A stretch of DNA of 12,232 nucleotides from Muribaculum sp. (GCA_023663505.1 JAMPHH010000078.1:1-12232); one strand, 5' to 3'; shown: positions 7,327-12,232, counted from the first letter of the stretch. The notes: generated from the letters alone by a model not told the origin. Numbers and translations are program-made.

Positions 7327-8039
7327 AGAATCCCTCCGCATTCCCGCATCACCCTAAGCACCTCCTGCACAAACCTATCATATCTTCTTTTGGCAATCGC
7401 AATCTTCTTCCCGTTTTCCAGAATCACTTCCTGCCTGTTGTACCCGTCAACATATTTCAGATTTACAAGATAGCTTTTATGGCATCTAAAAAATCCCTTC
7501 TCCCGAAGCCTGTGCTCAAGCTCCCCTAGCTGCTCATAATATGTAAAAACACCTTCCCGTCCGTGAACATCAACCACTCTCCCACTTATCTCAAAATAGT
7601 ATATATCATCAAGGAAAAGCTTCCTTGTCTGCCTTTCCCTGCTGACGAGAATAAATTCCTGTGAGCGGCTTTCTGTTTTGAGGACGGCTTTTTGCAGTAC
7701 GCTTTTCAGCCTCCTGTCGTCCACGGGCTTCAGCAGATATTGGAAAGCCTCCACGTCATAAGCCTCAAACACATACTCCCTGCTCGAGGATACAAAAATA
7801 AGCAGCTTGTCAGATGCCTTTTCACGAAAAATCTTCGCTGTTTTCATTCCGTCCAAGTCCTGCATAATGATATCAAGAAAAACGATATCAAAGCTTTCCA
7901 ACGCCCCTAACAGCTCCTTTCCACTGCAAAACTGACGGACAATACATGGTATTTTCATATCTCCCAATATTTTCTTTATTTTCCTTGCCATGCTGCAGCA
8001 TTCTATCACTTCATCATCACATACTGCTATTGACAGCAT
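7323..8039 (-). CDS. LytTR-family response regulator (AgrA-like)
   Basis: 238 residues, normal for AgrA-type regulators. Receiver domain (1 to about 120): acidic pair Asp8/Asp9, phospho-acceptor Asp56 in FDIVFLDIIMQ, switch serines in IFVSSS (81-86), Lys104 in YLLKPVD. The C-terminal LytTR DNA-binding domain (about 132-232) shows LDDIYYFEISGRVVDVH, then GFFRCHKSYLVNLKYVDGY. It is phosphorylated by the adjacent kinase and binds direct-repeat promoter sites. The ATG at 8039 follows AGGTGG at 5 bases; the frame is open further upstream but without a good site. Its stop overlaps the kinase start (ATGA), so translation is coupled. Confidence 0.94.
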   Translation of the reverse strand: MLSIAVCDDEVIECCSMARKIKKILGDMKIPCIVRQFCSGKELLGALESFDIVFLDIIMQDLDGMKTAKIFREKASDKLLIFVSSSREYVFEAYDVEAFQYLLKPVDDRRLKSVLQKAVLKTESRSQEFILVSRERQTRKLFLDDIYYFEISGRVVDVHGREGVFTYYEQLGELEHRLREKGFFRCHKSYLVNLKYVDGYNRQEVILENGKKIAIAKRRYDRFVQEVLRVMRECGGIL

Positions 8040-8065
8040 CTTCACCACCTGCCTTGTATGGGTAT

Positions 8066-8094
8066 ATCGTATATATCGACACAAGCACGGTCAA
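8066..8094 (-). promoter_or_regulatory. Predicted promoter of the two-component operon
   Basis: On the minus strand, -35 TTGACC (8089-8094), 17-base spacer, -10 TACGAT (8066-8071), giving a leader of about 20 bases. The -35 coincides with one arm of a 9-bp inverted repeat (see 8085-8140), so it is a plausible target of autoregulation. It lies at the 3' end of the DUF6061-like gene. Confidence 0.45.
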
Positions 8095-8140
8095 ATTTTT
8101 GTCAATGTCTTGAACGGACGCTTTGATGTAATGACCGTGC
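8085..8140. repeat. 9-bp perfect inverted repeat before the regulator gene
   Basis: GCACGGTCA at 8085-8093 and TGACCGTGC at 8132-8140 are exact reverse complements separated by 38 bases. The proximal arm covers the predicted -35. It could be a two-site operator or the base of a large RNA hairpin. Confidence 0.6.
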
Positions 8141-8272
8141 CGCGCCCTCACAATTCACTTGCAAAATATTACCGTCAGAAAAATAAACCTCTACACAACC
8201 GTTATCCATGTTGTATTCGCAGCCCACAACATTCTCCATGGAATACGATTCTCCGAAATCTCCGTCATTCAT
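8102..8272 (-). CDS. DUF6061-like small protein, probably C-terminally shortened
   Basis: 56 residues, starting at the second of two ATGs (8275, 8272) behind the ribosome site AAAGGGGTG. The core CEYNMDNGCVEVYFSDGN (about 18-35) followed by LQVNC strongly resembles the beta-hairpin of DUF6061 proteins, which carry a YNMDTGCVE...F.DG pattern. Family members I recall continue for another 25 or so residues with an acidic 'SELDWLIYN'-type segment; here the frame runs instead into a basic tail (RSLHQSVRSRH) and stops within the two-component promoter region. This suggests a truncation or fusion. Function of the family is unknown. Confidence 0.6.
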   Translation of the reverse strand: MNDGDFGESYSMENVVGCEYNMDNGCVEVYFSDGNILQVNCEGAARSLHQSVRSRH

Positions 8273-8402
8273 CATATCACCCCTTTCTTTCCTATTGGCT
8301 CATTTGGTATACTCTGTTATGGTGCTTCATTTTGGTGCAAGCCGTTCCTATTCCCTGCCTGCTTTTTCATGGACAACACTTTATCGGTTCGCTGATTATT
8401 GA

Positions 8403-8654
8403 TTATTTTCTGTTGGCTAATGCCAGCACTTCCTCGAAACTCATATCCATGAGTCCCTCAAGCTGGTAGTTGTCCCAAAGAAGATCGTATATCAGATTCT
8501 GTGTTTCCTCTGGAAGATTGCGGTACTCCTGCCAATGATCCGTTGTGTATGCTCCCGCTATATATCCCCTTTCCTCCGACTCTATCTCTGCTTCCAAGGT
8601 CACCCAGAATCTCGTGTCCACTTTCCTCATTTCTTCTTTGCTCATACTAATCAT
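8403..8654 (-). CDS. Tandem paralog 2, unnamed acidic protein, 83 aa
   Basis: Unrecognised family. It is an acidic soluble protein with MISMSKEEMRKVDTRFWVTL at the start, then AGAYTTDHWQEYRNLPEE (about 33-50) and WDNYQLEGLM (about 60-69). It is about 89% identical to the protein encoded just upstream over 80 residues, so it arose by tandem duplication. The ATG at 8654 follows GGAGG at 9 bases, a context copied with the gene. It sits 28 bases after its paralog and about 130 bases before the DUF6061-like gene, upstream of the two-component operon. Confidence 0.75.
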   Translation of the reverse strand: MISMSKEEMRKVDTRFWVTLEAEIESEERGYIAGAYTTDHWQEYRNLPEETQNLIYDLLWDNYQLEGLMDMSFEEVLALANRK

Positions 8655-8682
8655 GCTCCTGTTCCTCCTTTTCCAGTATCAA

Positions 8683-8949
8683 TCACTCTAAACATGCCTC
8701 GTCTTTTTGAGCTAACGCCAGCACTTCCTCGAAGCTCATCTCCATGAGTCCCTCAAGCTGGTAGTTGTCCCAGAGAAAATAGTATACCTGATTCCGTGTT
8801 TCCTCTGGAAGATTGCGATACTCCTGCCAATGATCCGTTGTGTATGCTCCCGCTATGTCCCCCCTTTCTTCCGACTCTATCTCTGCTTCCAAGGTCACCC
8901 AGAATCTCGTGTCCACTTTGTTCATTTCTTCTTCGCTCATGCTGATCAT
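8683..8949 (-). CDS. Tandem paralog 1, unnamed acidic protein, 88 aa
   Basis: Unrecognised family; paralog of the gene at 8403-8654, with the repeat unit offset by 295 bases. Differences in the first 80 residues are few (for example Asp31 for Tyr31, and NQVYYFL for NLIYDLL near 53-59), and the last eight residues (QKDEACLE) differ. The start at 8949 is chosen over an upstream ATG (at 8973) because that one overlaps the AAGGAGGAAC ribosome site, whose 9-base spacing fits 8949. No signal peptide or membrane segment. Its leader contains five 22-bp repeats and may begin about 420 bases upstream at a near-consensus promoter. Confidence 0.75.
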   Translation of the reverse strand: MISMSEEEMNKVDTRFWVTLEAEIESEERGDIAGAYTTDHWQEYRNLPEETRNQVYYFLWDNYQLEGLMEMSFEEVLALAQKDEACLE

Positions 8950-8990
8950 GTTCTTGTTCCTCCTTCTTTGCATTTTGAATGAATTTCACA

Positions 8991-9100
8991 GAATCCTTAC
9001 AGGATTCTCGTAACATACTCACAAAACTCTCATGACATGCTTGCAAAGCTCTCATAACATGCTTACAGAACTCTTACAACATTTTTCCAATACTCTTTTT
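8991..9100. repeat. Five 22-bp tandem repeats in the leader
   Basis: Units begin at 8991, 9013, 9035, 9057 and 9079. The central three share ACATGCTT-CA-A-CTCTCAT-type sequence and the outer two are worn. The period of 22 is not a multiple of three, so this is not a coding repeat, although it is close to two helical turns. The array ends about 30 bases before the ribosome site of the first paralog gene. Confidence 0.65.
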
Positions 9101-9317
9101 GGCATTCTTTCAATGCCCTGTTGCGGTTCAGATTAGCAAAATGCAATCACAAAAGAACTTATCACATATTGCTTTCGATTTTTTATTTGCAATCTCCACC
9201 CCCAATCCGCTATTTCTGAAATTTTTTGCCTCGCCATTACCATTGAAACAGCTTAAGGATTCAGTTTTTGATTCTGACGAAATAACACCAACTAACATCA
9301 ATTAAAAATAATAAGGA
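9101..9317. other. Leader region without gene
   Basis: No convincing ORF or known RNA on either strand. If the promoter at 9376-9404 is used, this stretch is the middle of a long 5' leader on the minus strand. The plus-strand ORF at 9099-9305 has no ribosome site and no recognisable features. Confidence 0.4.
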
Positions 9318-9342
9318 AGATTTACCCGATTCGGGCAGACCT
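9318..9342 (-). promoter_or_regulatory. Leader hairpin, possible attenuator
   Basis: On the minus-strand RNA an 11-base arm (AGGUCUGCCCG) pairs with CGGGUAAAUCU across a 3-base loop, with one mismatch and two G-U pairs. A U-rich but interrupted stretch (UUCCUUAUUAUUUUU) follows. It starts about 27 bases after the predicted transcript start. An 11-codon ORF (MSEFHRSARIG, 9322-9357) runs through it, with only a weak ribosome site. Confidence 0.4.
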
Positions 9343-9375
9343 ATGAAATTCAGACATGTCTCTATCGGCAATTAC

Positions 9376-9404
9376 ATTCTATATCGTTTCAGCATTCCTG
9401 TCAA
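9376..9404 (-). promoter_or_regulatory. Near-consensus sigma-A promoter
   Basis: On the minus strand: perfect -35 TTGACA (9399-9404), exactly 17 bases, -10 TAGAAT (9376-9381, 5 of 6). Expected transcript start near 9369. This is the best promoter in the window, yet the first clear gene in its direction starts about 420 bases away at 8949. A terminator hairpin at 9529-9551 insulates it from upstream. Confidence 0.75.
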
Positions 9405-9528
9405 CCCTGATTTAACATTTTTACACATTTTTTCATCTCTGCACATTGAATGGAAACGTAATTTGACTTTGCGATGCCGTATAGCTGAACCATTACTCGA
9501 TTCCTCTTTTAGAATTTGTCTAAAATAC

Positions 9529-9551
9529 AAAAGGGCGAAAACCGCCCTTTT
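9529..9551. terminator. Hairpin terminator, possibly bidirectional
   Basis: AAAAGGGCG and CGCCCTTTT form a perfect 9-bp stem around the loop AAAAC. Both strands end the stem in four T residues. It separates the repeat region from the near-consensus promoter. Confidence 0.7.
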
Positions 9552-9570
9552 ATGCTGATTACTTTTGGAC

Positions 9571-9699
9571 TCGCATTTTTACAGGCTGCGAAACACCCAA
9601 CGATAAATAGCAGTCGCTCTTTTACAGGCGGCGAAACACCCAACGATAAGTAGCAGTCGCTCTTTTACAGGCGGCGAAACACCCAACGAGGTAGATGAG
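9571..9699. repeat. Three 43-bp tandem repeats
   Basis: Units begin at 9571, 9614 and 9657. The core ACAGGCGGCGAAACACCCAA is near-identical in all; the third unit diverges after about 32 bases. Adjacent units have no unique spacers, so this is not CRISPR. 43 is not a multiple of three. GCGA and TCGC within a unit could pair weakly. Confidence 0.85.
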
Positions 9700-9871
9700 T
9701 AATCCAACATCTCAGACCTTTCAAGTCCAATATCAGTATAACTGAATACTTCAAATTACGCAACTGCTTTTTAAGCTCAGTTTGCTTTTTTATCCACAGG
9801 CGATTTGTTTTTTCAGTCCGCCATAACGTCAACTGCATTGGATTGGCTCATTGCTCGCAGGAATCAAAAAG
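9700..9871. other. Gap between repeat arrays
   Basis: No ORF with a ribosome site and no recognised RNA. Plus-strand transcription through this stretch would end at the hairpin at 9872-9899. Confidence 0.4.
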
Positions 9872-9899
9872 AGGCTGCGGAGACCCACAGCCTGTTTTT
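9872..9899 (+). terminator. Rho-independent terminator
   Basis: AGGCTGCGG pairs with CCACAGCCT around the tetraloop AGAC with one mismatch, followed by GTTTTT. It points to a plus-strand transcript across the 43-bp repeats, though no gene for it is seen. Confidence 0.6.
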
Positions 9900-10099
9900 A
9901 ACACTCCCACTTACAGTAGGGACCACTGCTTTTAACACTCCCACTCACAGTAGGGACCACTGCTTTTAACACTCCCACTCACAGTAGGGACCACTGCTTT
10001 TAACACTCCCACTCACAGTAGGGACCACTGCTTTTAACACTCCCACTCACAGTAGGGACCACTGCTTTTAACACTCCCACTCACAGTAGGGACCACTGC
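9896..10099. repeat. Six 34-bp tandem repeats
   Basis: Six units begin at 9896, 9930, 9964, 9998, 10032 and 10066. Each reads TTTTAACACTCCCACT, then CACAGTAGGGACCACTGC. They are identical except for one base (C to T) in the first unit. Such uniformity means recent expansion or active homogenisation. CAGT and ACTG in each unit could form a small hairpin. The period is not a multiple of three, and there are no unique spacers, so it is neither a coding nor a CRISPR array. Confidence 0.92.
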
Positions 10100-10319
10100 T
10101 TTTTACAGAGGCATAATGCCTCCATATGCAGATATAGAACATCTGACTGAGTATAAAATAGCATACCTTCCCCGTTTTGTCAACTATTATAAATCCTTCA
10201 TTTTACAGCAACATTACACCAACTTTCCCAACCTCGCTTTTCAACCTATAAAGGCTTTTCACCAAGCTTCCCTATATTTTACTCCCTGTCTGCTGAGAAC
10301 TTCTCTCGCTTTTGTCATG
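10100..10319. other. Region without a convincing gene
   Basis: Contains the short palindrome GAGGC-ATAAT-GCCTC just after the 34-bp array. A 72-codon plus-strand ORF (10116-10334) begins in that palindrome and has no recognisable feature; its end runs antisense into the toxin remnant, so I do not call it. The minus strand is stop-rich. Confidence 0.4.
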
Positions 10320-10493
10320 TCAGAGCAGCCTTAAAAGCTGTACCAGCTCATGCGGTTCATCTGTACCCGATACGGTCTGTCTGGTGTCAAACTGCGAGAA
10401 ACGGTTTGTTTTATAGAAAGCCAACAGCTTTTCCTCATTCTCTGCTTCCAAGAATGTCACCATTCCGCCACCCAAATACTGTTTTTCCGGCAT
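10320..10493 (-). pseudogene. C-terminal remnant of a GNAT toxin (copy 1)
   Basis: The minus strand is open for about 57 codons and encodes what reads as the end of a GNAT toxin: QYLGGGMVTFLEAEN, then KLLAFYKTNRFSQFDTRQT and DEPHELVQLLRLL-stop. The 'GGGMVTFLEAEN...LLAFYK.N.F..FDTR' pattern is the final strand-helix-strand of the GNAT fold in toxins that accompany MATSSITKNF-type antitoxins. The N-terminal two thirds, including the acetyl-CoA site, is missing. The fragment overlaps the antitoxin ORF in a different frame, so a deletion joined the antitoxin end to the toxin end. Its last 33 bases recur at 11880-11912. Confidence 0.75.
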
Positions 10494-10686
10494 CTTCTTT
10501 CTCCTTTTGTTTCATTTTTCGCAACCTCATCATTTCCCTTAATTCTGTTTCCCCCTTTATTTCTCTTGCGGCTACCGGTATATGAACAGGACGGTTTTTT
10601 GCAGATTCTTCAATCGCGTTGACAAACATCTCCACCTGCTCCTTGCCAGAAATGACAAAATTCTTCGTGATGCTCGAAGTCGCCAT
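10435..10686 (-). CDS. Antitoxin-like protein fused out of frame to toxin remnant (copy 1)
   Basis: 83 residues from the ATG at 10686, which follows a strong site (AAGGAGGTGTTTATC-ATG); the frame is open upstream but only through the promoter. Residues 1-34 (MATSSITKNFVISGKEQVEM, then FVNAIEESAKNRPV) are shared with copy 2, and residues to about 65 (ETELREMMRLRKMKQKEKED) look like the rest of a small antitoxin. The final 17 residues (about KTVFGWRNGDILGSRE) are toxin DNA read in the wrong frame, so the natural stop was lost. The antitoxin part may still bind the dyad in its own promoter. I recall this family as common in Clostridia, next to GNAT toxins. Confidence 0.7.
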   Translation of the reverse strand: MATSSITKNFVISGKEQVEMFVNAIEESAKNRPVHIPVAAREIKGETELREMMRLRKMKQKEKEDAGKTVFGWRNGDILGSRE

Positions 10687-10709
10687 GATAAACACCTCCT
10701 TGTCAGTGC

Positions 10710-10739
10710 ATGATATAATCTGTAAGCAAATTATATCAT
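10710..10739. promoter_or_regulatory. Operator dyad over the antitoxin promoter (copy 1)
   Basis: ATGATATAAT (10710-10719) and ATTATATCAT (10730-10739) are perfect 10-bp arms with a 10-bp spacer. On the minus strand one arm contains TATAAT (10730-10735), the likely -10; a weak -35 TTGTTG lies 15 bases upstream (10751-10756). This is the usual layout for autorepression by an antitoxin. In copy 2 the upstream arm is truncated near 12176-12180. Confidence 0.6.
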
Positions 10740-10741
10740 TG

Positions 10742-10814
10742 GCTTTTCTCCAACAATTCATACTTTTCTATCTACATTTTATTATCTTATCGCGGTGAAT
10801 GCAACAAAACTTTT
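10742..10814 (-). repeat. Dispersed ~72-bp element, copy B
   Basis: Matches 5291-5362 with a one-base length difference. It lies directly upstream of the copy 1 antitoxin promoter, as copy A lies upstream of the Panacea promoter. The conserved TTGCAT-17-TAAAAT pair is present. Confidence 0.7.
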
Positions 10815-10902
10815 CACTGTATCCTTATTGACACGCTTCCGTCAGGACATATAATTTTACCATAGTCAAGGTTGTTCAAGCAAAAGGTCAAATGTGTACC
10901 GA

Positions 10903-11200
10903 TTAAACTAAACAATTCTTGGCTTTTTGTATGTCGTTCTTCCATGCTTCATCTGCATTTATCCCCTCTGATTTAACGCACAATATGGTTTGTCGTAATG
11001 TGGCTTGCCGTGATACGGCTGTGCATACGAATGTCTGTATATTCATCTCCGTCAAGTGCTTCTAATACATTGATAGGCGTGCACAAATTTTTTGCAATAT
11101 TCTTATAATGGAACAAGCACGGGAAACTCTGGATTGTCAAGGTACATTTGACGCTGCCAAAGTCCTCATTCCCGTTCTCCTTGCTTACCCAGTAATGACA
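10903..11200 (-). pseudogene. Probable decayed gene, family unknown
   Basis: No ORF here starts with a usable start codon, but two adjacent minus-strand frames read like protein. One, ending at 10973, reads EDFGSVKCTLTIQS, LFHYKNIAKNLC, INVLEALDGDEYTDIRMHSR. The other continues to a stop at 10903 with ILCVKSEGINADEAWKND and IQKAKNCLV. The switch between frames suggests a frameshifted remnant. It begins where the small helical gene ends (11166) and may once have followed it in an operon. I cannot assign a family. Confidence 0.35.
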
Positions 11201-11456
11201 TCATAAGGTTGAACATGTCTTTCAGACCCTGCTGGTATATCAGGAACTCCATGTGGGCATCCAACTCCGAATCTGCTGTGACAAATGCCTCAAACATATC
11301 CTTCTGCTCCTCTGTCAGTGTGTTTATCAGGGCACTGTATTTTTCCAATGAATGGATTTTTGCCGCCCTGATCTCCTCGTCTCCCTCCACGATATCGGAA
11401 AACCTCTCTATTGCATACTCCGTAAGCATGTCTATGATTTCATTTTCTATAAACAT
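11166..11456 (-). CDS. Small helical protein, perhaps DUF6809-like, 96 aa
   Basis: An acidic, almost all-helical protein: EIIDMLTEYAIERFSDIVEG (6-25), SLEKYSALINTLTEEQKDMF (35-54), ELDAHMEFLIYQQGLKDMF (63-81). The pattern 'LTEEQKDMFEAF...E......FIYG/QQGLK....M' resembles DUF6809 proteins, which have no known function; this is a loose match from memory. The ATG at 11456 touches AGGAG, with AAAGGA about 8 bases away as the more likely ribosome site. It diverges from the XRE regulator gene, and its promoter flanks the shared dyad, so that regulator probably controls it. Confidence 0.65.
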   Translation of the reverse strand: MFIENEIIDMLTEYAIERFSDIVEGDEEIRAAKIHSLEKYSALINTLTEEQKDMFEAFVTADSELDAHMEFLIYQQGLKDMFNLMMSLLGKQGERE

Positions 11457-11482
11457 CTCCTGTATCCTTTCCTTTACACACT

Positions 11483-11511
11483 ATCTTACTACCATTTCCA
11501 GCTATTGTCCA
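11483..11511 (-). promoter_or_regulatory. Promoter of the small helical gene
   Basis: On the minus strand, -35 TGGACA (11506-11511, 5 of 6), 17-base spacer, -10 TAAGAT (11483-11488, 4 of 6). It adjoins the dyad at 11515-11540. Confidence 0.5.
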
Positions 11512-11514
11512 TAA

Positions 11515-11540
11515 AATATTTCCGATATGTTGGAAATATT
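11515..11540. promoter_or_regulatory. Dyad operator between divergent genes
   Basis: AATATTTCC (11515-11523) and GGAAATATT (11532-11540) are perfect 9-bp arms around an 8-bp spacer. A second, outer pair CCATTTC (11492-11498) and GAAATGG (11542-11548) brackets it. The position, between the two divergent promoters, suits binding by the XRE protein encoded next to it. Confidence 0.6.
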
Positions 11541-11559
11541 AGAAATGGGATTTATCGGC

Positions 11560-11565
11560 TATAAT
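11560..11565 (+). promoter_or_regulatory. -10 box of the XRE regulator gene
   Basis: A perfect TATAAT 25 bases before the ATG. The -35 is unclear: TTAGAA at 11539-11544 has only a 15-base spacer. Weak -35s are common at regulated promoters. Confidence 0.5.
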
Positions 11566-11589
11566 TTTTTAAAAGGGAGTGATGCAGGT

Positions 11590-11796
11590 ATGATGAGTTT
11601 TGACCCATTGTGGCGAACCATGAAGGAAAAAGACATTACCGCCTACAAACTGTTCGAGGATTACAAATTCAGCCACGGCACATATGACAGCATCAAGCAG
11701 GGTCGTAATGTGACACTGAATACCATCGAACAGCTCTGCAAGATTTTACACTGCCGAGTAGAGGATATTGTTGAATACCGTGAAGATGAGGAATAA
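11590..11796 (+). CDS. Short XRE (Cro/CI-type) transcriptional regulator
   Basis: 68 residues, consisting almost only of a helix-turn-helix domain. It has the pattern of the short XRE group of Clostridia: SFDPLWRTMKEKDITAYKLF, then SHGTYDSIKQGRNVTLNTIE (turn and recognition helix, about 32-51), then QLCKILHCRVEDIVEY. Start: the frame is open to 11527, but the TATAAT box at 11560 excludes upstream starts; ATG 11590 (or 11593) follows GGGAG at about 10 bases. It is the only clear plus-strand gene. It likely represses itself and the divergent gene through the dyad at 11515-11540. Confidence 0.88.
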   Translation: MMSFDPLWRTMKEKDITAYKLFEDYKFSHGTYDSIKQGRNVTLNTIEQLCKILHCRVEDIVEYREDEE

Positions 11797-11833
11797 AAGG
11801 AACTGTACCCTTAAAGATGCAGTTTCTTTTTTT
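11795..11833 (+). terminator. Rho-independent terminator of the XRE gene
   Basis: AAAAGGAACTG (11795-11805, overlapping the stop codon) pairs with CAGTTTCTTTT (11820-11830), an 11-bp stem with one G-U pair, and the T run continues to 11833. Confidence 0.75.
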
Positions 11834-11879
11834 CTGCCTATTATAAGCAGCCTGTAATATGGGAGGAGGGACGAGCATA

Positions 11880-12030
11880 TCAGAGCAGCCTTAAAAGCTG
11901 TACCAGCTCATGCCAGTCCAAGCAACTCCTTCCTTTCCACTGAAAAAACAAGGTATGTAACCGACTGGCTCTTTTTGGTAAATTCCATTGCACTTTTCTT
12001 CAAAAAACGTTCAACATCAAGATTATTCGG
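11880..12030 (-). pseudogene. Internally deleted GNAT toxin remnant (copy 2)
   Basis: The minus strand encodes a toxin N-terminal piece, NLDVERFLKKSAMEFTKKS, then QSVTYLVFSVERKELLGL, which matches the first helix and strands of GNAT toxins of the MATSSITKNF group. It then hits a stop at 11908-11910, where the sequence jumps to the toxin's extreme 3' end (HELVQLLRLL-stop in another frame), identical for 33 bases to 10320-10352. The central acetyl-CoA-binding region is absent, so it cannot be active. Together with copy 1 it documents both ends of the lost toxin. Confidence 0.75.
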
Positions 12031-12131
12031 ACAGGACGGTTTTTTGCAGATTCTTCAATCGCGTTGACAAACATCTCCACCTGTTCCTTGCCGGAAATAA
12101 CAAAATTCTTCGTGATACTTGAAGTCGCCAT
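12000..12131 (-). pseudogene. Truncated antitoxin (copy 2)
   Basis: 43 residues from the ATG at 12131, with the same AAGGAGGTG ribosome site as copy 1. Residues 1-34 equal copy 1 (ending AKNRPV); the remaining nine (RIILMLNVF) are toxin sequence read in the wrong frame. The DNA from 12031 to 12179 aligns without gaps to 10586-10734 with about six differences. The C-terminal toxin-binding half is lost, and homology ends inside the operator, so promoter function is doubtful. Confidence 0.75.
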
Positions 12132-12232
12132 GATAAACACCTCCTTGTCAGTGCATGATATAATCTGTAAACAAATTATCTTTAGTTCCCGACCCAAAAT
12201 TATTACCACATTATTCCGGCAACATCAGCTCG

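Noticed and set aside
8753..9055. 100-codon minus-strand ORF overlapping the first paralog gene
   Set aside because: Out of frame with the gene, no ribosome site, and its start lies in the 22-bp repeats.
9322..9348. P-loop-like reading (GLPESGKSSLL) on the minus strand
   Set aside because: It is a short chance frame across the leader hairpin, with stops or no protein-like sequence beyond it.
9343..9558. Plus-strand ORF of 71 codons
   Set aside because: No ribosome site, overlaps the minus-strand consensus promoter and ends past a terminator hairpin.
9571..10099. CRISPR array
   Set aside because: Repeats are directly contiguous and uniform with no unique spacers, and no cas genes are present.
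10116..10334. Plus-strand ORF of 72 codons after the 34-bp array
   Set aside because: Starts in a palindrome, shows no family features, and overlaps the toxin remnant antisense.

Overview
The window looks like an accessory region of a low-to-mid GC Firmicute, most likely a gut Clostridium relative of the Lachnospiraceae type. This is an inference from strong AGGAGG-type ribosome sites, consensus sigma-A promoters, and gene families I associate with that group: paired ABC exporters, an AgrC/LytTR-type two-component pair, a Panacea antitoxin, a DUF6061-like small protein and a 'MATSSITKNF' antitoxin. Almost every gene is on the minus strand; the one clear plus-strand gene is a short XRE regulator at 11590-11796.

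Layout. At 35-244 there is a small unnamed protein. At 386-3761 lies a two-gene operon for a heterodimeric ABC exporter, driven by a promoter with a perfect TATAAT box. At 3852-5175 lies a toxin-antitoxin-like pair: a Panacea-domain antitoxin followed by a GNAT-fold protein, with a good promoter in front. At 5380-5850 is a charged coiled-coil protein. At 5962-8039 is a LytTR response regulator followed by a GHKL histidine kinase joined by a 4-bp ATGA overlap. Upstream of them are a DUF6061-like small gene (8102-8272) and two tandem paralogous genes of unknown function (8403-8949). A near-consensus promoter at 9376-9404 could transcribe this set through a leader of about 420 nt that holds a hairpin and five 22-bp repeats.

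From about 9550 to 10320 there is no convincing gene. This stretch holds a hairpin terminator, three 43-bp tandem repeats, a second terminator and six nearly identical 34-bp tandem repeats. From 10320 to the end, two damaged copies of one antitoxin/GNAT-toxin module flank a small divergent cluster (a helical small protein and an XRE regulator around a dyad operator) and a decayed gene. Copy 1 keeps the antitoxin and only the toxin C-terminus. Copy 2 keeps the first 34 antitoxin residues, a toxin N-terminal piece and the last few toxin codons. The two copies thus retain largely complementary parts of the same toxin.

Working together: the exporter and the two-component system are probably functional. 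The rest is typical of a genomic island or decayed mobile region: toxin-antitoxin modules, minisatellite-like repeats, and a ~72-bp element found upstream of both toxin-antitoxin types. All family names are from reading the sequence; no search was run.
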